Notes under the pieces: generated by a model | Told to the model about the DNA's origin: nothing | Database searches by the model: none | The model's input: only the letters and a program-made list of their open reading frames with translations | IMG/VR virus record: IMGVR_UViG_3300037452_000118 | Span: 1-64,000 of that record | Strand: one strand, 5' to 3' | Length of the DNA: 64,000 nt | Source of the DNA: a virus | Shown: one piece after another, positions 1-8,290 of the stretch | How the letters are laid out: every line of letters begins with the position of its first letter | How positions within the stretch are numbered: the first letter of the stretch is position 1 | Position numbers and translations under genes: made by a program

Positions 1-1
1 A

Positions 2-445
2 CAGAAGCCGAAACCTGAGCCGGAACGTCAGCCGGAGCCGAAAATCGAGCCGGCGCGCCAACGGGAACCGGAGCGGCCGGCGCCTCCTCCCGCGCCCAAG
101 CCGTCGCCCCATGCGCCCGCGGCCGCGTCGCCGCCGGACCCGGCGTCGACCGTGGAGCGCAACGGCATCGTGCTCGATCTCCGGACGCGCGAGGTCGCCA
201 ACCGCGGCCAGCGGGCCCGCATCCACCGCGACGACGGCGTCAAGGCCGTCGCCGCCCTCCTGCGCGTGATGCCGGCGCTGCTCGACGCCTCCCGCCTGGC
301 CTCGAAGGCGTTCGGCGCCGCCGGCCAGGACGGCCAGATCCGCCTCAAGGGGCTGGTCGACAACGTCAACCCGGTCCTGGCGCGGGCGCGGCTCGAGATC
401 AAGACGGTTCCCAAGATCGGATACAGCCTCTTCGACCTTGGATAA
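2..445 (+). CDS. Partial: Pro-rich protein with winged-helix-like C-terminus
   Basis: The reading frame is open from the left edge, so the N-terminus lies outside the window. The visible 147 residues start with a Pro/Glu/Lys/Ala-rich linker of about 50 residues. A compact domain of about 97 residues follows. Its end (LEIKTVPKIGYSLFDL) resembles the recognition helix and wing of OmpR-type winged-helix DNA-binding domains, where an IKTVxxxGYxL pattern is typical. A GTG at 152 could start a shorter product, but the in-frame linker upstream argues against it. Together with the methyltransferase that follows, a DNA-binding or regulatory role is plausible; this is inference. No catalytic motif is visible. 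Confidence 0.55.
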   Translation, partial: QKPKPEPERQPEPKIEPARQREPERPAPPPAPKPSPHAPAAASPPDPASTVERNGIVLDLRTREVANRGQRARIHRDDGVKAVAALLRVMPALLDASRLASKAFGAAGQDGQIRLKGLVDNVNPVLARARLEIKTVPKIGYSLFDLG

Positions 446-530
446 CGGGGACAGGTTCTGGGGCCGGTGGACGGCCTCCCCCGATTCGCGCTACGCCTCG
501 AAGGTCTCCCCGGCGAGGAAGATTCTCCAG

Positions 531-1217
531 ATGAGCGACGAGCGGCGCGCGGCCCAGGCGGGCTCACTTCTGTTGCCGGCGAAGCGCAACGCCCGCCAGC
601 GGATGAACGGCTACGACCTCCTGAAGTCGGTGCGCGACGGCGGCGCCAAGCTGGTGTTCTGTGACCCACAATACAGGGCCGTGCTCGACGCGATGGCCTA
701 CGGCAACGAGGGCGCCCGCCAGAAGGGCCGGGCCTCGCTGCCGCAGATGCCGGAGGCGCAGATCGCCAGGTTCCTGCGGCAGATCGAGCGCATCCTCGCC
801 CCGTCGGCCCACCTCGTTCTGTGGACGGACAAGTTCGCGATCGGGACCGGGTGGCACGTTTCGGTGCTCCGGCACCTCCCGGAGCTCCAGGTCGTCGACC
901 TGATCTGCTGGAACAAGCTCCGGCCCGGCATGGGGCGGCGGGCGAGGTGCGTCTCGGAGTACGCCGTGATCGTCCAGAAGTTCCCCATACGGGCCAAGGG
1001 GATATGGACCGACAGGGCCATCTGGGACTGCTGGCCGGAGATGGCCGACCGGGGCCGCCATCCCCATGCAAAACCTCACATTTTGACCGAAAGGCTGATC
1101 CGGGCGACCACCAAGCGGGGCGACCTCGTTGTTGACCCATGTGCTGGCGGATATGGCGTCCTGGCCGCCTGCGAGCTGTCCGGCCGCGTCTTCCTCGGCT
1201 GCGATTTGGTGACCTGA
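531..1217 (+). CDS. DNA N6-adenine/N4-cytosine methyltransferase (beta-type order)
   Basis: A 228-residue protein. The catalytic motif IV is CDPQY, a variant of DPPY, near residue 45. The SAM-binding motif I lies at the C-terminus (VVDPCAGGYGVLAA, then GCDL), the motif order of beta-class amino-methyltransferases. It should transfer a methyl group from SAM to an exocyclic amino group in DNA. The ATG at 531 is preceded by GAGGAA at a good distance. An in-frame TTG at 438 would add 31 residues but has no comparable ribosome site. The stop overlaps the next ATG (TGATG). It is the first of four methyltransferase genes on this strand; target and host-versus-phage role are not visible. Confidence 0.8.
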   Translation: MSDERRAAQAGSLLLPAKRNARQRMNGYDLLKSVRDGGAKLVFCDPQYRAVLDAMAYGNEGARQKGRASLPQMPEAQIARFLRQIERILAPSAHLVLWTDKFAIGTGWHVSVLRHLPELQVVDLICWNKLRPGMGRRARCVSEYAVIVQKFPIRAKGIWTDRAIWDCWPEMADRGRHPHAKPHILTERLIRATTKRGDLVVDPCAGGYGVLAACELSGRVFLGCDLVT

Positions 1218-2327
1218 TGGGCAGAGGGCCGACCTTCGACCGGAACGCGCTCCTGGCCGCCTACGGGGCGGCGGAGGGTCGTTCGCTGACGGCCAAGATC
1301 GCGGCCGCCGCGGCCGCCGTCGGCTGTTCTGCGGGGACGATGCAGCGGGCCGTCAACGGCTCCGGGGGAGTCCCGGCAATCGCCGGGGATTCCCGGCGCC
1401 CCGGCAAGAAGCCGACCTTCACCCCGACGATGATCGAGACGGCCTGGAACGCCGCCGTGGGGCCCAGCAAGTCGTCCAGGCTTCGCGCGGCGGCGGCGGC
1501 GCTGGGATGCACCCCGGCCACCGTCACCCGCTTCCTGCGGCGCCACAGCGGCGTTGGCAGGGCATCCTCGTCGCCGTCTGGGCCAGCCCCGATCGAGGCC
1601 CGCAAGACCCTGATCCTCGCCGTCGGCCACCCCGCCACGGTCGAGAATCGCACGCTGTTCCCGACCACCGTCCGCGACGTCGGCCAGGAGTGGCTTCTCA
1701 AGGGCGGCGAGCACTCCGGAAAGATCGGCCGGCGGGTCACCAAGGGGGCCTGGAAGGGCTTCCCGATCTTCACCCTGACGCTCGAGGAGCGGGCGACCTG
1801 TCCGGTATCTTGTGCCCTATGGCATTCGTGCTACGGGAATCACATGCCGATGGCGCGGCGCTGGCGGCACGGCCCGGAGCTGCTGGAGCGGCACCTCGCA
1901 CTGCGCGCCTTCGGCTACACCGCCCACGTCGAGCCGTCCGAGGACTTGATCGCCTACGAGCTCGCGCCACATCGCGACGTAGGCGACCGAGTAGAAGTCG
2001 CCGAGCGAGTGCAGGCGGACGACGAAGCCCTTGGGATGGTCCAGCTCGAGCGCGGCGACCTCCCGGCGCAGCCGCCACTCCAGCTAGCTGGCGCTGATGG
2101 TCCGGGACTACTGGACGCGCCTCGACGTTCCGCGGTTCGCGGTCCGGTTCTCCAACGCTCCGATCAACTCGCGGTCCACGGTCACGCTGGAGGGGCCGGG
2201 CCAGCGGCCGGCAGACGCCGTGATCTGCCCGGCACAATGGTCTCCGTCGGGCAAGAAGGCGGAGACCTGTTCGTCTTGCGCGCTGTGCTGGGGCACGACG
2301 AAGAGAGTGGCTTTCTTGCGCCACTGA
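1217..2327 (+). pseudogene. Rearranged phage gene with an inverted internal segment
   Basis: The first part reads normally from ATG 1217: an N-terminal region with two HTH-like repeats, then a conserved-looking stretch with CPVSCALWHSCYGN ending near 1890. The C-terminal part is in another frame (about 2097-2327; DYWTRLDVPRFAVRFSNAP, ICPAQ, CALCWGTTKRVAFLRH). Between them, 1964-2079 codes only when read on the minus strand, giving HPKGFVVRLHSLGDFYS. In homologues, as I recall them, that piece lies inside the protein in the same orientation. The inverted piece is bounded by GAGCTC (1958-1963) and the palindrome CCAGCTAGCTGG (2080-2091). The plus frame stays open to 2365 by chance. The intact protein probably had four cysteines near residue 200 and a second CxxC near the end; its function is unknown. 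The change could be real or an assembly artefact. Confidence 0.75.
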
Positions 2328-2376
2328 GCACACAAAACTTGAAAGCGCGATTCGGGAAGGCGTGACGGGAATCAAG

Positions 2377-2583
2377 ATGGGCAGAAACCATACGGCCAAG
2401 GAGATATTCAAGATCGCGAAGGCCAAGCGGCAAAGCGCGCTGGAGCGCAACGAGTTCCGCTACCCCTCCGAGGCCCGCGTCTCGGCGGCCGGCGCGACCT
2501 CGTTCGCCGTCAAAACCGTCGACGACGAAACCGCGCGCCTCATCGCCGAGTACGTGGACAAGCGCGGGGCGAATCGACCATGA
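2377..2583 (+). CDS. Small hypothetical protein
   Basis: A 68-residue basic/polar protein starting MGRNHTAKEIF, with no recognised domain. ATG 2377 is preceded by GGGAA at a usable distance. An in-frame GTG at 2362 is an alternative with its purine-rich site too close. It follows the rearranged gene and precedes a nuclease gene after a 93-base gap in which I see no gene. The codon pattern fits coding DNA but the function is unknown. Confidence 0.5.
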   Translation: MGRNHTAKEIFKIAKAKRQSALERNEFRYPSEARVSAAGATSFAVKTVDDETARLIAEYVDKRGANRP

Positions 2584-2676
2584 TCCGCCCGCCGGGACAA
2601 CGGCTCGCTACCGCTTTCCCGCCTTCACGGGGATTACCGGCAACCTTCTCCAGCCCATGAAGGGGGGCGCCAAGTT

Positions 2677-3147
2677 ATGACAATTTTCCGATCCCATTGG
2701 GAGCGCCGACTAGGGCGCTGCGAAAGCCCGATTGAGTCGATATTTCTCTCGCAGTTCTGCGCCGCCGCAGTTGAGTACGGATACGGCGTCGGGCGCACGG
2801 TCAAGGTCCCCTCCGAAACCATCGTCGTCCAGCCGCAGGCGCGCGTCGACCGCTTCCGCGTCGACTTCCTGATCTGGTTCGACTTCTTCGGCGACCGCAT
2901 CGAGATCGTGGTCGAGTGCGATGGTCACCATTGGCATGAGCGGACGAAGGCGCAGGCCGCGAAGGATCGGTCCCGCGACCGCGCGCTCCAGGCCCTCGGC
3001 TACGAGGTCCTTCGCTTTACCGGCCGGGAGATCAATGCTTCCCCTGCGCACTGCGCCTTCGAAGTGCTCAACCGAATCATGGAGTTTCAAACCGCGTGTT
3101 TTGTGAAGGCCATCGAAGCGACGGGGCGCGAGGATGAAATGCGATGA
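2677..3147 (+). CDS. DUF559 / very-short-patch-repair-like endonuclease
   Basis: A 156-residue protein with the hallmarks of the restriction-endonuclease-like fold in DUF559/Vsr-related proteins. An N-terminal CESPIE glutamate comes first, then RVDFLIW with the catalytic aspartate near residue 68. Next is IVVECDGHHWHERT (E and D near residue 86) with a following KD..RD, and finally GYEVLRFTGREI. It would cut or nick DNA. Proteins of this kind are common as stand-alone phage or host nucleases, and the biological target is not evident. An AGGGGGG ribosome site precedes ATG 2677. The stop overlaps the next gene's start (ATGA), so the two are probably translationally coupled. Confidence 0.75.
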   Translation: MTIFRSHWERRLGRCESPIESIFLSQFCAAAVEYGYGVGRTVKVPSETIVVQPQARVDRFRVDFLIWFDFFGDRIEIVVECDGHHWHERTKAQAAKDRSRDRALQALGYEVLRFTGREINASPAHCAFEVLNRIMEFQTACFVKAIEATGREDEMR

Positions 3148-3836
3148 TCGACGACGGCCGCTTGCCCTGGGTGCCGTTGTGGCCAGTTAAGCTGCTCAAT
3201 GCACTTGCATCAATGAAACCTGATCAGCAGATCATTTATCAAATCATCCTATGGAGAATTTACGAAGTGGAAGGGCCTTGCCCTGACTCTCTCGACGCGC
3301 TGGCAAAGCGCGGGGGGATCAACAAACGGCGCGTGACCGACGCCTTAGACCCGCTGTTCAAGACCGGCCAATTACTCGCCGTCGCCGGCGGGATCATGAA
3401 CCCTTTTGCGGCGAAAGTCCTCGCCGGGCGGAACGCCCTCCGCTGGGAGCGCGCAAGCGCCGGACGAATAGGCGGACTTAGGGCAGCTAAAAATCGCAAG
3501 GAAAATCAAAGCCCACCCCCTAGCAAGGCTGCAGCAAACAGCAAGCATATAGATAGAGAGGTAGAAGAATCCTTATTCCCTAACGGGAATAAGGCGCCGG
3601 CTTCTAAAGCTGAACCGTCAGCCGAGGCCGACCTGTTCCGCCGGGGCAGGGAGATTCTCGGGGCAGAGGCTGGGGGCCTGATCAAAAAGGTTTTGAAGGC
3701 CAAGGACGGCAGCGTTCCTCTCGCTAGGGCCGCCATCGAAACCGCCGCCACGAAAAACGATCCGCGCGAATACATCGGCGGCGTCATAAGGGCCAAGAGC
3801 AGGGATCAAGATCAAACCGTGGACGGCCGGCTATGA
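3144..3836 (+). CDS. DUF1376-like phage replication-associated protein
   Basis: A 230-residue protein. The N-terminal half (LPWVPLWPVKLLNAL, then a helical stretch ending RRVTDALDPLFKTGQL) resembles the winged-helix DUF1376 domain found in phage replication-initiation neighbourhoods. A basic GGLRAAKNRK segment and a low-complexity linker follow. A C-terminal helical domain (residues about 160-225) contains NDPREYIGGVIRAK. It lies directly before the primase and helicase genes and overlaps both neighbours by ATGA, so it is likely co-translated with them. Base composition dips around 3500-3570. A role in loading or recruiting the helicase is inference from position only. Confidence 0.65.
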   Translation: MIDDGRLPWVPLWPVKLLNALASMKPDQQIIYQIILWRIYEVEGPCPDSLDALAKRGGINKRRVTDALDPLFKTGQLLAVAGGIMNPFAAKVLAGRNALRWERASAGRIGGLRAAKNRKENQSPPPSKAAANSKHIDREVEESLFPNGNKAPASKAEPSAEADLFRRGREILGAEAGGLIKKVLKAKDGSVPLARAAIETAATKNDPREYIGGVIRAKSRDQDQTVDGRL

Positions 3837-4144
3837 TTACGGCCGGGGAGATTTTGCGCGAGCACGGGATCGTCCTGCGCGACGAAGGCATTGGGCGGCA
3901 CTACGCCGTCTGCCCGCAATGCTCGTCGAAGAGGAAGCCGGCGCATCGACGGCTGAAATGCTTGGGCGTGACGATCAATGGCGACGGATTAAATTGGGGT
4001 TGCAATCACTGTGGATGGACTGGAGGGGGTTTCTATGACCGGAAAAGTTCTCGGAGCGTTGGGCGTGACGGCCTTCGAAAACCGGGGCATCTCTCCAGAA
4101 ACGGCCGGAAAGTACGGGATATATACCGCGCGCCGCAGCGATAG
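3833..4144 (+). CDS. Stand-alone primase zinc-ribbon domain (gp4-type)
   Basis: A 103-residue ORF whose first 65 residues form a zinc ribbon. It has CPQC near residue 28 and CNHCGW near residue 60, separated by LKCLGVTINGDGLNWG, as in the zinc-binding domain of T7 gp4-like primases. That domain recognises the priming trinucleotide. In relatives it is usually fused to TOPRIM and helicase domains, but here those start in another frame inside this gene (4035). The overlap is 110 bases and spans a GGAGGGGG run at 4022-4029. Residues after about 65 are basic and look like non-homologous tail, so the true product may end near the overlap or be joined by frameshifting. Confidence 0.7.
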   Translation: MITAGEILREHGIVLRDEGIGRHYAVCPQCSSKRKPAHRRLKCLGVTINGDGLNWGCNHCGWTGGGFYDRKSSRSVGRDGLRKPGHLSRNGRKVRDIYRAPQR

Positions 4145-6611
4145 CGGCGACGTCGAGCCGTACGAGCGCGGCAACATCGTCGTCTTCCCGTTCCTGGACC
4201 GTGGCGCGGTAGTCAACGAGAAGTACCGCGCGCCGTCGAAGAAGTTTTGGCAACGCGGCGGCGGCAAGCGGACGTTCTGGAACGCTGACGCGCTGGACGA
4301 TCCTGCGCTGGAGGATGGGCGCCTCGCGCTGGTGATAACCGAGGGCGAGATCGACGCCCTTTCGGCGATCGAGTGCGGCTTCCCGCTGGCCGTGTCGGTG
4401 CCGGACGGCGCCCCAGGCGTCCCGGAAGGCGAGGACCCGGAGAACCTCGCGCCGCTCGACCCGAAGGCGGAGGACACCGGCAAGTTCGAGTTCCTCTGGA
4501 ACAACCGCGAGCGTCTGGCGCGCGTCAAAAGGTTTGTGCTCGCCGTGGACAGCGACGCTCCAGGGAGGCGGCTGGGCGCCGAGTTGGTGCGCCGGTTGTC
4601 GGCGGCCCGGTGCTCGTTCGTGACTTACCCTGAAGGCTGCAAGGACCTCAACGACGTCCTGACGAAGCGCGGCGCGGAAGAGGTCGCCGGGGTGATCAAC
4701 GCGGCCAGGCCTTACCCGGTGCGCGGGCTCTATCGGCTGTCGGAGTTTCCGCAGCATGGGGCGCTGCAGACGTTCAGTACCGGCTGGTGGACGCTCGACA
4801 AGCACCTCCGCCTCTTCGCCGGCGAGTTCATGGTCGTTACCGGAATCCCGGGACACGGGAAGTCCAGTTGGGTGCTCAACCTGCTGTCCAACGCGGCCGA
4901 ACTTCATGGCTGGCGCTCCGCGATCTTCTCACCGGAGATGCCGACGGTGCCGCAGCTCAGGGACAAGCTGAGGCGCATCAAGGCCCGTCGGCCCGTCGAC
5001 GAGTTGGACCGCAACATGATCGCCGACGCGGACGAGTGGATCGAACGCAACTTCGTCTTCATCGACGCGGACCCGACCGGGAAAGACGATGAAGAGTACG
5101 ACCTCGACTGGGTGCTGGACAGGGCGACCGATGCCGTACTGCGCGACGGCGTCCGTATCTTGGTCATCGATCCGTGGAACGAGGTCGAGCACGCGAAGCG
5201 TAGGGACGAATCCATGACGGAGTACATCGGCCGGGCGATCAGGGCGATGAAAAGATTCGGGCGCCTCTATGACGTGACGGTCATCGTCGTGGCGCACCCG
5301 ACCAAGGACATCGCCAAGGAAGGCAAGAGCCGGCCGCCGACGCTTTACGACATCGAGAGTTGTTATTCCGATGATACCGAAGTGTTGACGAAGCGCGGTT
5401 GGTTGCATCACGGCCAAATTACCGCCGCTGATGACATAGCGTGCTTCGACTTGGCAGACGGTAGCGTTGTTTATGCCCAACCGAGCGCGATTCATCGCCA
5501 CGAAAGATGCGGTGAGATGATTTCGCTGCGCGGCTACGGCTACGACTTGCTCGTGACGCCATCTCACCAAATGGTAGTCAAGCCGAAATGGACCGAGCCA
5601 GTCGGCGGCGATGGCACGTACGGTCGTCCGCGCCTTTGGAGAAAATCGAGCTGGCAGAAATGCCAAGCTGCGAAGTTGCCAAGCGCGCCTTTTTCGCTGC
5701 CGCTTGCCGGCATTCCGATTCCGGGGGCGCATCCCGTCGAGATCGCCATCGGGAACAAATCCTATCCGATGAAAGCGTTCTGTCGATTGATTGGATGGTA
5801 CATTTCCGAAGGTTGCGCGGGCCAAACCGGCTTAACTTGGTCGCAGACGGAGAATGCGCTCGCCGGTGATTTCACTGCGACGTTTGCTGAGTGCGGCATC
5901 CCGGCATCGGTCAATTGGCAGGAGCCTTCGCCCACGCGCGGTTACGGCGGAACATTGCGCAGCGGGCGCTGGTATATCGGCAATCGGTTCAGCCGAGAAC
6001 TCGTCGCTTGGTTCCGGGAAAACTGCGGCGAAAAGAGCCACGAAAAAAGGCTTCCAGAATCCGTCTTCGATCTGTCCCCGGAACTAAAGCGCATCGTACT
6101 TATGGCCTACATTGAAGGCGACGGTTGCGCTGCTCGCGCTGGCTGGAGGGCAACGACCGTTTCCAAACGGCTTGCAGACGATCTTCAACGCTTGGCGGTC
6201 GAGATAGGCATCGCGACGAGCTGTCTAGTCCGCGATGTCGATGGATTTCGCAGGCAATATAATTTGAGGTTTGGGCATTCCGGCCGCGTCGAAACGGCAG
6301 TACGAGTCTCACGTAACGTAGAGCGATGTTCCTATGATGGTTTGGTCTGGTGCCTTACTGTTCCGACCGGGGCGTATTTTGTGCGCCGTAATGGGCGCGT
6401 TGCCGTAGCTGGAAACTCGGCACACTGGTTCAACAAATGCGACCACGGCATCGTCGTCGATTGGCCGGATTCCAACATCGCGGAGAGCGTGATCCGCGTC
6501 GCCAAGGTCCGCTTCGAGGAAAGCGGCGAGCGCGGCCAGGTTCGGATGAAGTTCGACAGGTTCTCGGGGCGCTACGATTTGTTGTTGGACATACAGGAGG
6601 GAACGCCGTGA
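4035..6611 (+). CDS. TOPRIM primase/DnaB-type helicase with intein
   Basis: The 858-residue precursor has a TOPRIM domain (VITEGEIDAL near residue 103; LAVDSD near 172) and a RecA-like helicase core. Walker A is GIPGHGKSS (residues 270-278), Walker B is ILVIDPWNE near 379, and VVAHPTKD follows near 420. Residues 443-794 are an intein. Excision would leave about 506 residues with DIES joined to SAHWFNKCDH, a conserved helicase motif. The product should unwind the replication fork and, with the separate zinc ribbon, prime lagging-strand synthesis. ATG 4035 has GGAGG at ideal spacing; an in-frame ATG at 4011 lacks this. The stop overlaps the next GTG. Confidence 0.9.
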   Translation: MTGKVLGALGVTAFENRGISPETAGKYGIYTARRSDSGDVEPYERGNIVVFPFLDRGAVVNEKYRAPSKKFWQRGGGKRTFWNADALDDPALEDGRLALVITEGEIDALSAIECGFPLAVSVPDGAPGVPEGEDPENLAPLDPKAEDTGKFEFLWNNRERLARVKRFVLAVDSDAPGRRLGAELVRRLSAARCSFVTYPEGCKDLNDVLTKRGAEEVAGVINAARPYPVRGLYRLSEFPQHGALQTFSTGWWTLDKHLRLFAGEFMVVTGIPGHGKSSWVLNLLSNAAELHGWRSAIFSPEMPTVPQLRDKLRRIKARRPVDELDRNMIADADEWIERNFVFIDADPTGKDDEEYDLDWVLDRATDAVLRDGVRILVIDPWNEVEHAKRRDESMTEYIGRAIRAMKRFGRLYDVTVIVVAHPTKDIAKEGKSRPPTLYDIESCYSDDTEVLTKRGWLHHGQITAADDIACFDLADGSVVYAQPSAIHRHERCGEMISLRGYGYDLLVTPSHQMVVKPKWTEPVGGDGTYGRPRLWRKSSWQKCQAAKLPSAPFSLPLAGIPIPGAHPVEIAIGNKSYPMKAFCRLIGWYISEGCAGQTGLTWSQTENALAGDFTATFAECGIPASVNWQEPSPTRGYGGTLRSGRWYIGNRFSRELVAWFRENCGEKSHEKRLPESVFDLSPELKRIVLMAYIEGDGCAARAGWRATTVSKRLADDLQRLAVEIGIATSCLVRDVDGFRRQYNLRFGHSGRVETAVRVSRNVERCSYDGLVWCLTVPTGAYFVRRNGRVAVAGNSAHWFNKCDHGIVVDWPDSNIAESVIRVAKVRFEESGERGQVRMKFDRFSGRYDLLLDIQEGTP
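5361..6416 (+). mobile_element. Intein with LAGLIDADG homing endonuclease in the helicase
   Basis: A 352-residue in-frame insertion beginning with Cys1 (CYSDDTEVLTKRGW, block A) and ending AVAGN before Ser+1. A block B histidine sits in LVTPSHQMV. Two LAGLIDADG-type helices are LIGWYISEG (about residue 584 of the precursor) and LMAYIEGDG (about 687), so homing activity may be intact. Block F is VWCLTVPTGAYFV. The usual penultimate His is Gly, as in some phage inteins. The insertion splits the motif between DIES and SAHW in the helicase core. The DNA is less GC-rich than the flanking exteins, which supports later acquisition. Confidence 0.92.
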
Positions 6612-6979
6612 GCGGGACCGGACCAAACCGCGTCCCTTGCTGCGTCCCGGAGTGCCGGCGGTCTTTCAAGGCGAGCGCCGCCGCGCTGGAGCACGACCAC
6701 GACGAGGTCATGTGCGGGCGCTGCTACCGCACCGTTGAGGCGCGGCTGATCGCGCGCCACAAGGCTATCCACCGCCGCTGGCGCCGCGCGGAGAGGCTGT
6801 CGTATGTGAAGACCATCGCGTCGAAGCCAGCCTTCCTGATTCAGATCAACGCTCTGGATGGTTTGTTCAGGCGGGCCTGCGCGCGGTCCTGGGCGGAGAT
6901 CAAGGAGGATGCGACGATGAAGAGCGCGCTGCGCGTTGAAGGGACCGCCGGCGAGTTGGCGGCAAGGAGGGCTGCATGA
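6608..6979 (+). CDS. Small zinc-finger-like hypothetical protein
   Basis: 123 residues from GTG 6608, whose G overlaps the helicase stop. The N-terminus has CCVPECRRSF and, about 25 residues later, MCGRCYR, forming a probable four-cysteine zinc site. The rest is basic and helical (RHKAIHRRWRR). A nucleic-acid-binding accessory role next to the helicase is plausible but inferred. The stop overlaps the next ATG (ATGA). Confidence 0.6.
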   Translation: MSGTGPNRVPCCVPECRRSFKASAAALEHDHDEVMCGRCYRTVEARLIARHKAIHRRWRRAERLSYVKTIASKPAFLIQINALDGLFRRACARSWAEIKEDATMKSALRVEGTAGELAARRAA

Positions 6980-7635
6980 CGGACCATCCGATAATTTTCT
7001 CGGCGCCCATGATCCAAGCGCTGCTCGCTGGCCGCAAAACGATGACTCGTCGACTTGCATGGAAATCGGCTCGCGTCACCCACGTCGCGATGATCTCTCC
7101 GGGCGAGTTCACCACCGCGATGGCCCGCGATGCGTCGCCCTGGCAGCGCGTGAAGCCCGGGGATCGCTTATGGGTCCGCGAAGGCCTAGCGCTCGGTGCC
7201 ACGAGCAATGCCTGGAAGTATCGCGCCGATGACACTCTGATCTCGATGACATGGCCGGACCATCGCGTCGCGCAGATGGTCGCCTGGGCGCATCATCAAG
7301 AACGCGAGACCATCCCCTCGATCCACATGCCCCGGATATTTTCCCGCCTCACCCTCGTCGTCACCGCGACGAAGATCGAGCGGCTGCAGGACATCAGCGC
7401 GATCGACGCGATAGCGGAGGGGCTCGTCCGGGTACCGCTGGAGGACCGCCTCGACGTTGAGTACGAGTGGCAGCCATATCCGTGCGGCACTTCGTATCCT
7501 GACCCGGTCGAAGCCTTCGCGATGCTCTGGCAGGCCGTTCACGATGCGGAGGCGTGGCGCTCGAATCCAGAAGTTGTTGCACTATCTTTTGAGGTGCACA
7601 AGCAGAACATCGACTCGATGAAGGAGGCCGCATGA
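6976..7635 (+). CDS. ASCH-like phage protein
   Basis: 219 residues matching a family common in phages, as I recall it. The landmarks are IIFSAPMIQALLAGRKTMTRR at the start, KPGDRLWVREGL near residue 63, IHMPRIFSRLTL near 115, LQDISAIDAIAEGL near 140, and a tail ending NPEVVALSFEV. The GRKTxTRR and PGDRLWVRE features recall ASCH domains, a beta-barrel fold related to PUA that is thought to bind RNA. No catalytic role can be assigned. It overlaps both neighbours by ATGA. Confidence 0.65.
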   Translation: MTDHPIIFSAPMIQALLAGRKTMTRRLAWKSARVTHVAMISPGEFTTAMARDASPWQRVKPGDRLWVREGLALGATSNAWKYRADDTLISMTWPDHRVAQMVAWAHHQERETIPSIHMPRIFSRLTLVVTATKIERLQDISAIDAIAEGLVRVPLEDRLDVEYEWQPYPCGTSYPDPVEAFAMLWQAVHDAEAWRSNPEVVALSFEVHKQNIDSMKEAA

Positions 7636-7973
7636 CGCCGCAGGTCAAGGAGCAGATGGTGCTGGCGCACGAGGGCCAGACGCTGATGATGGCCGGCAGC
7701 CACGGCAACGACCACGCCGTCTCGATGGGCCATTGCGTGGTCGACGGCGTGATGAACGCGCTGGTCAGGATGGAGGGGCCGGAGAAGGCGGCGGAGTACG
7801 CCTTCGCCCTGGCCGACCGCATCGTCGGCGCCGTCAAGTCGCCGACCCCGCTGCCGTTCGTCCCGCACCAGATTCCGCCGCCGACGAAGGATTGGTGGTG
7901 GTCGTGGGCGCACGGCTGCCTCGTCGGCTTCGTCGCCGGCATGATCGTCGGGGCGTTCGGGAGGAGCCCGTGA
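7632..7973 (+). CDS. Hypothetical protein with C-terminal membrane segment
   Basis: 113 residues. The first 75 are soluble and helical. A proline-rich hinge (FVPHQIPPPTKDWWW) leads to one hydrophobic stretch (HGCLVGFVAGMIVGAF) near the C-terminus, probably a single membrane anchor. The function is unknown. Start ATG overlaps the previous stop and its stop overlaps the next GTG, so it sits within one translationally coupled run. Confidence 0.55.
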   Translation: MTPQVKEQMVLAHEGQTLMMAGSHGNDHAVSMGHCVVDGVMNALVRMEGPEKAAEYAFALADRIVGAVKSPTPLPFVPHQIPPPTKDWWWSWAHGCLVGFVAGMIVGAFGRSP

Positions 7974-8290
7974 AACCAATCGCAGACCTGCCGCTCTTCG
8001 CCTATCCATCATCTCCAGGATTCAAGGAACGGAGCACGTCGATGGACGCAGCCCGCGCCATGACCTCGCGCGCCTCGATCCTGCGCAACCGGGCCTTCGC
8101 CGAGATCGTGAGGGCCGGGGCCATCGGGCTCACCGCAGACGAGGTGGCGGAGCGCCTCGGCGAGACGGTGCTGGCGATCCGGCCGAGGGTCAGCGAGCTG
8201 GCGAAGGCGACGCCGCCCATGATCGTCCCCACCGGCGAGCGGCGGAAGAACAACAGCGGGCTCAAGGCCAAAGTCTGGAGCGCGGCGTGA
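7970..8290 (+). CDS. Small winged-helix-like DNA-binding protein
   Basis: 106 residues from GTG 7970. The central region (AFAEIVRAGAIGLTADEVAERLGETVLAIRPRVSEL, quoted in parts) has the layout of a winged helix: helix, GLTADEVAERLG turn, then a recognition helix with IRPRVSEL, and a basic wing (TGERRKNNSG). Such proteins often regulate phage genes or accompany replication modules. It lies immediately upstream of a cytosine methyltransferase and overlaps its start by four bases. The role as a regulator is inferred. Confidence 0.55.
   Translation: MKPIADLPLFAYPSSPGFKERSTSMDAARAMTSRASILRNRAFAEIVRAGAIGLTADEVAERLGETVLAIRPRVSELAKATPPMIVPTGERRKNNSGLKAKVWSAA

Noticed and set aside
438-530. TTG start adding 31 residues to the first methyltransferase
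   Set aside because: It overlaps the previous gene, lacks a ribosome site, and ATG 531 has a well-placed GAGGAA.
28-1140. 370-codon minus-strand frame at the left end
   Set aside because: It is an Arg/Ser/Pro-rich shadow of the plus-strand genes without recognisable motifs, and both plus genes there have domain evidence.
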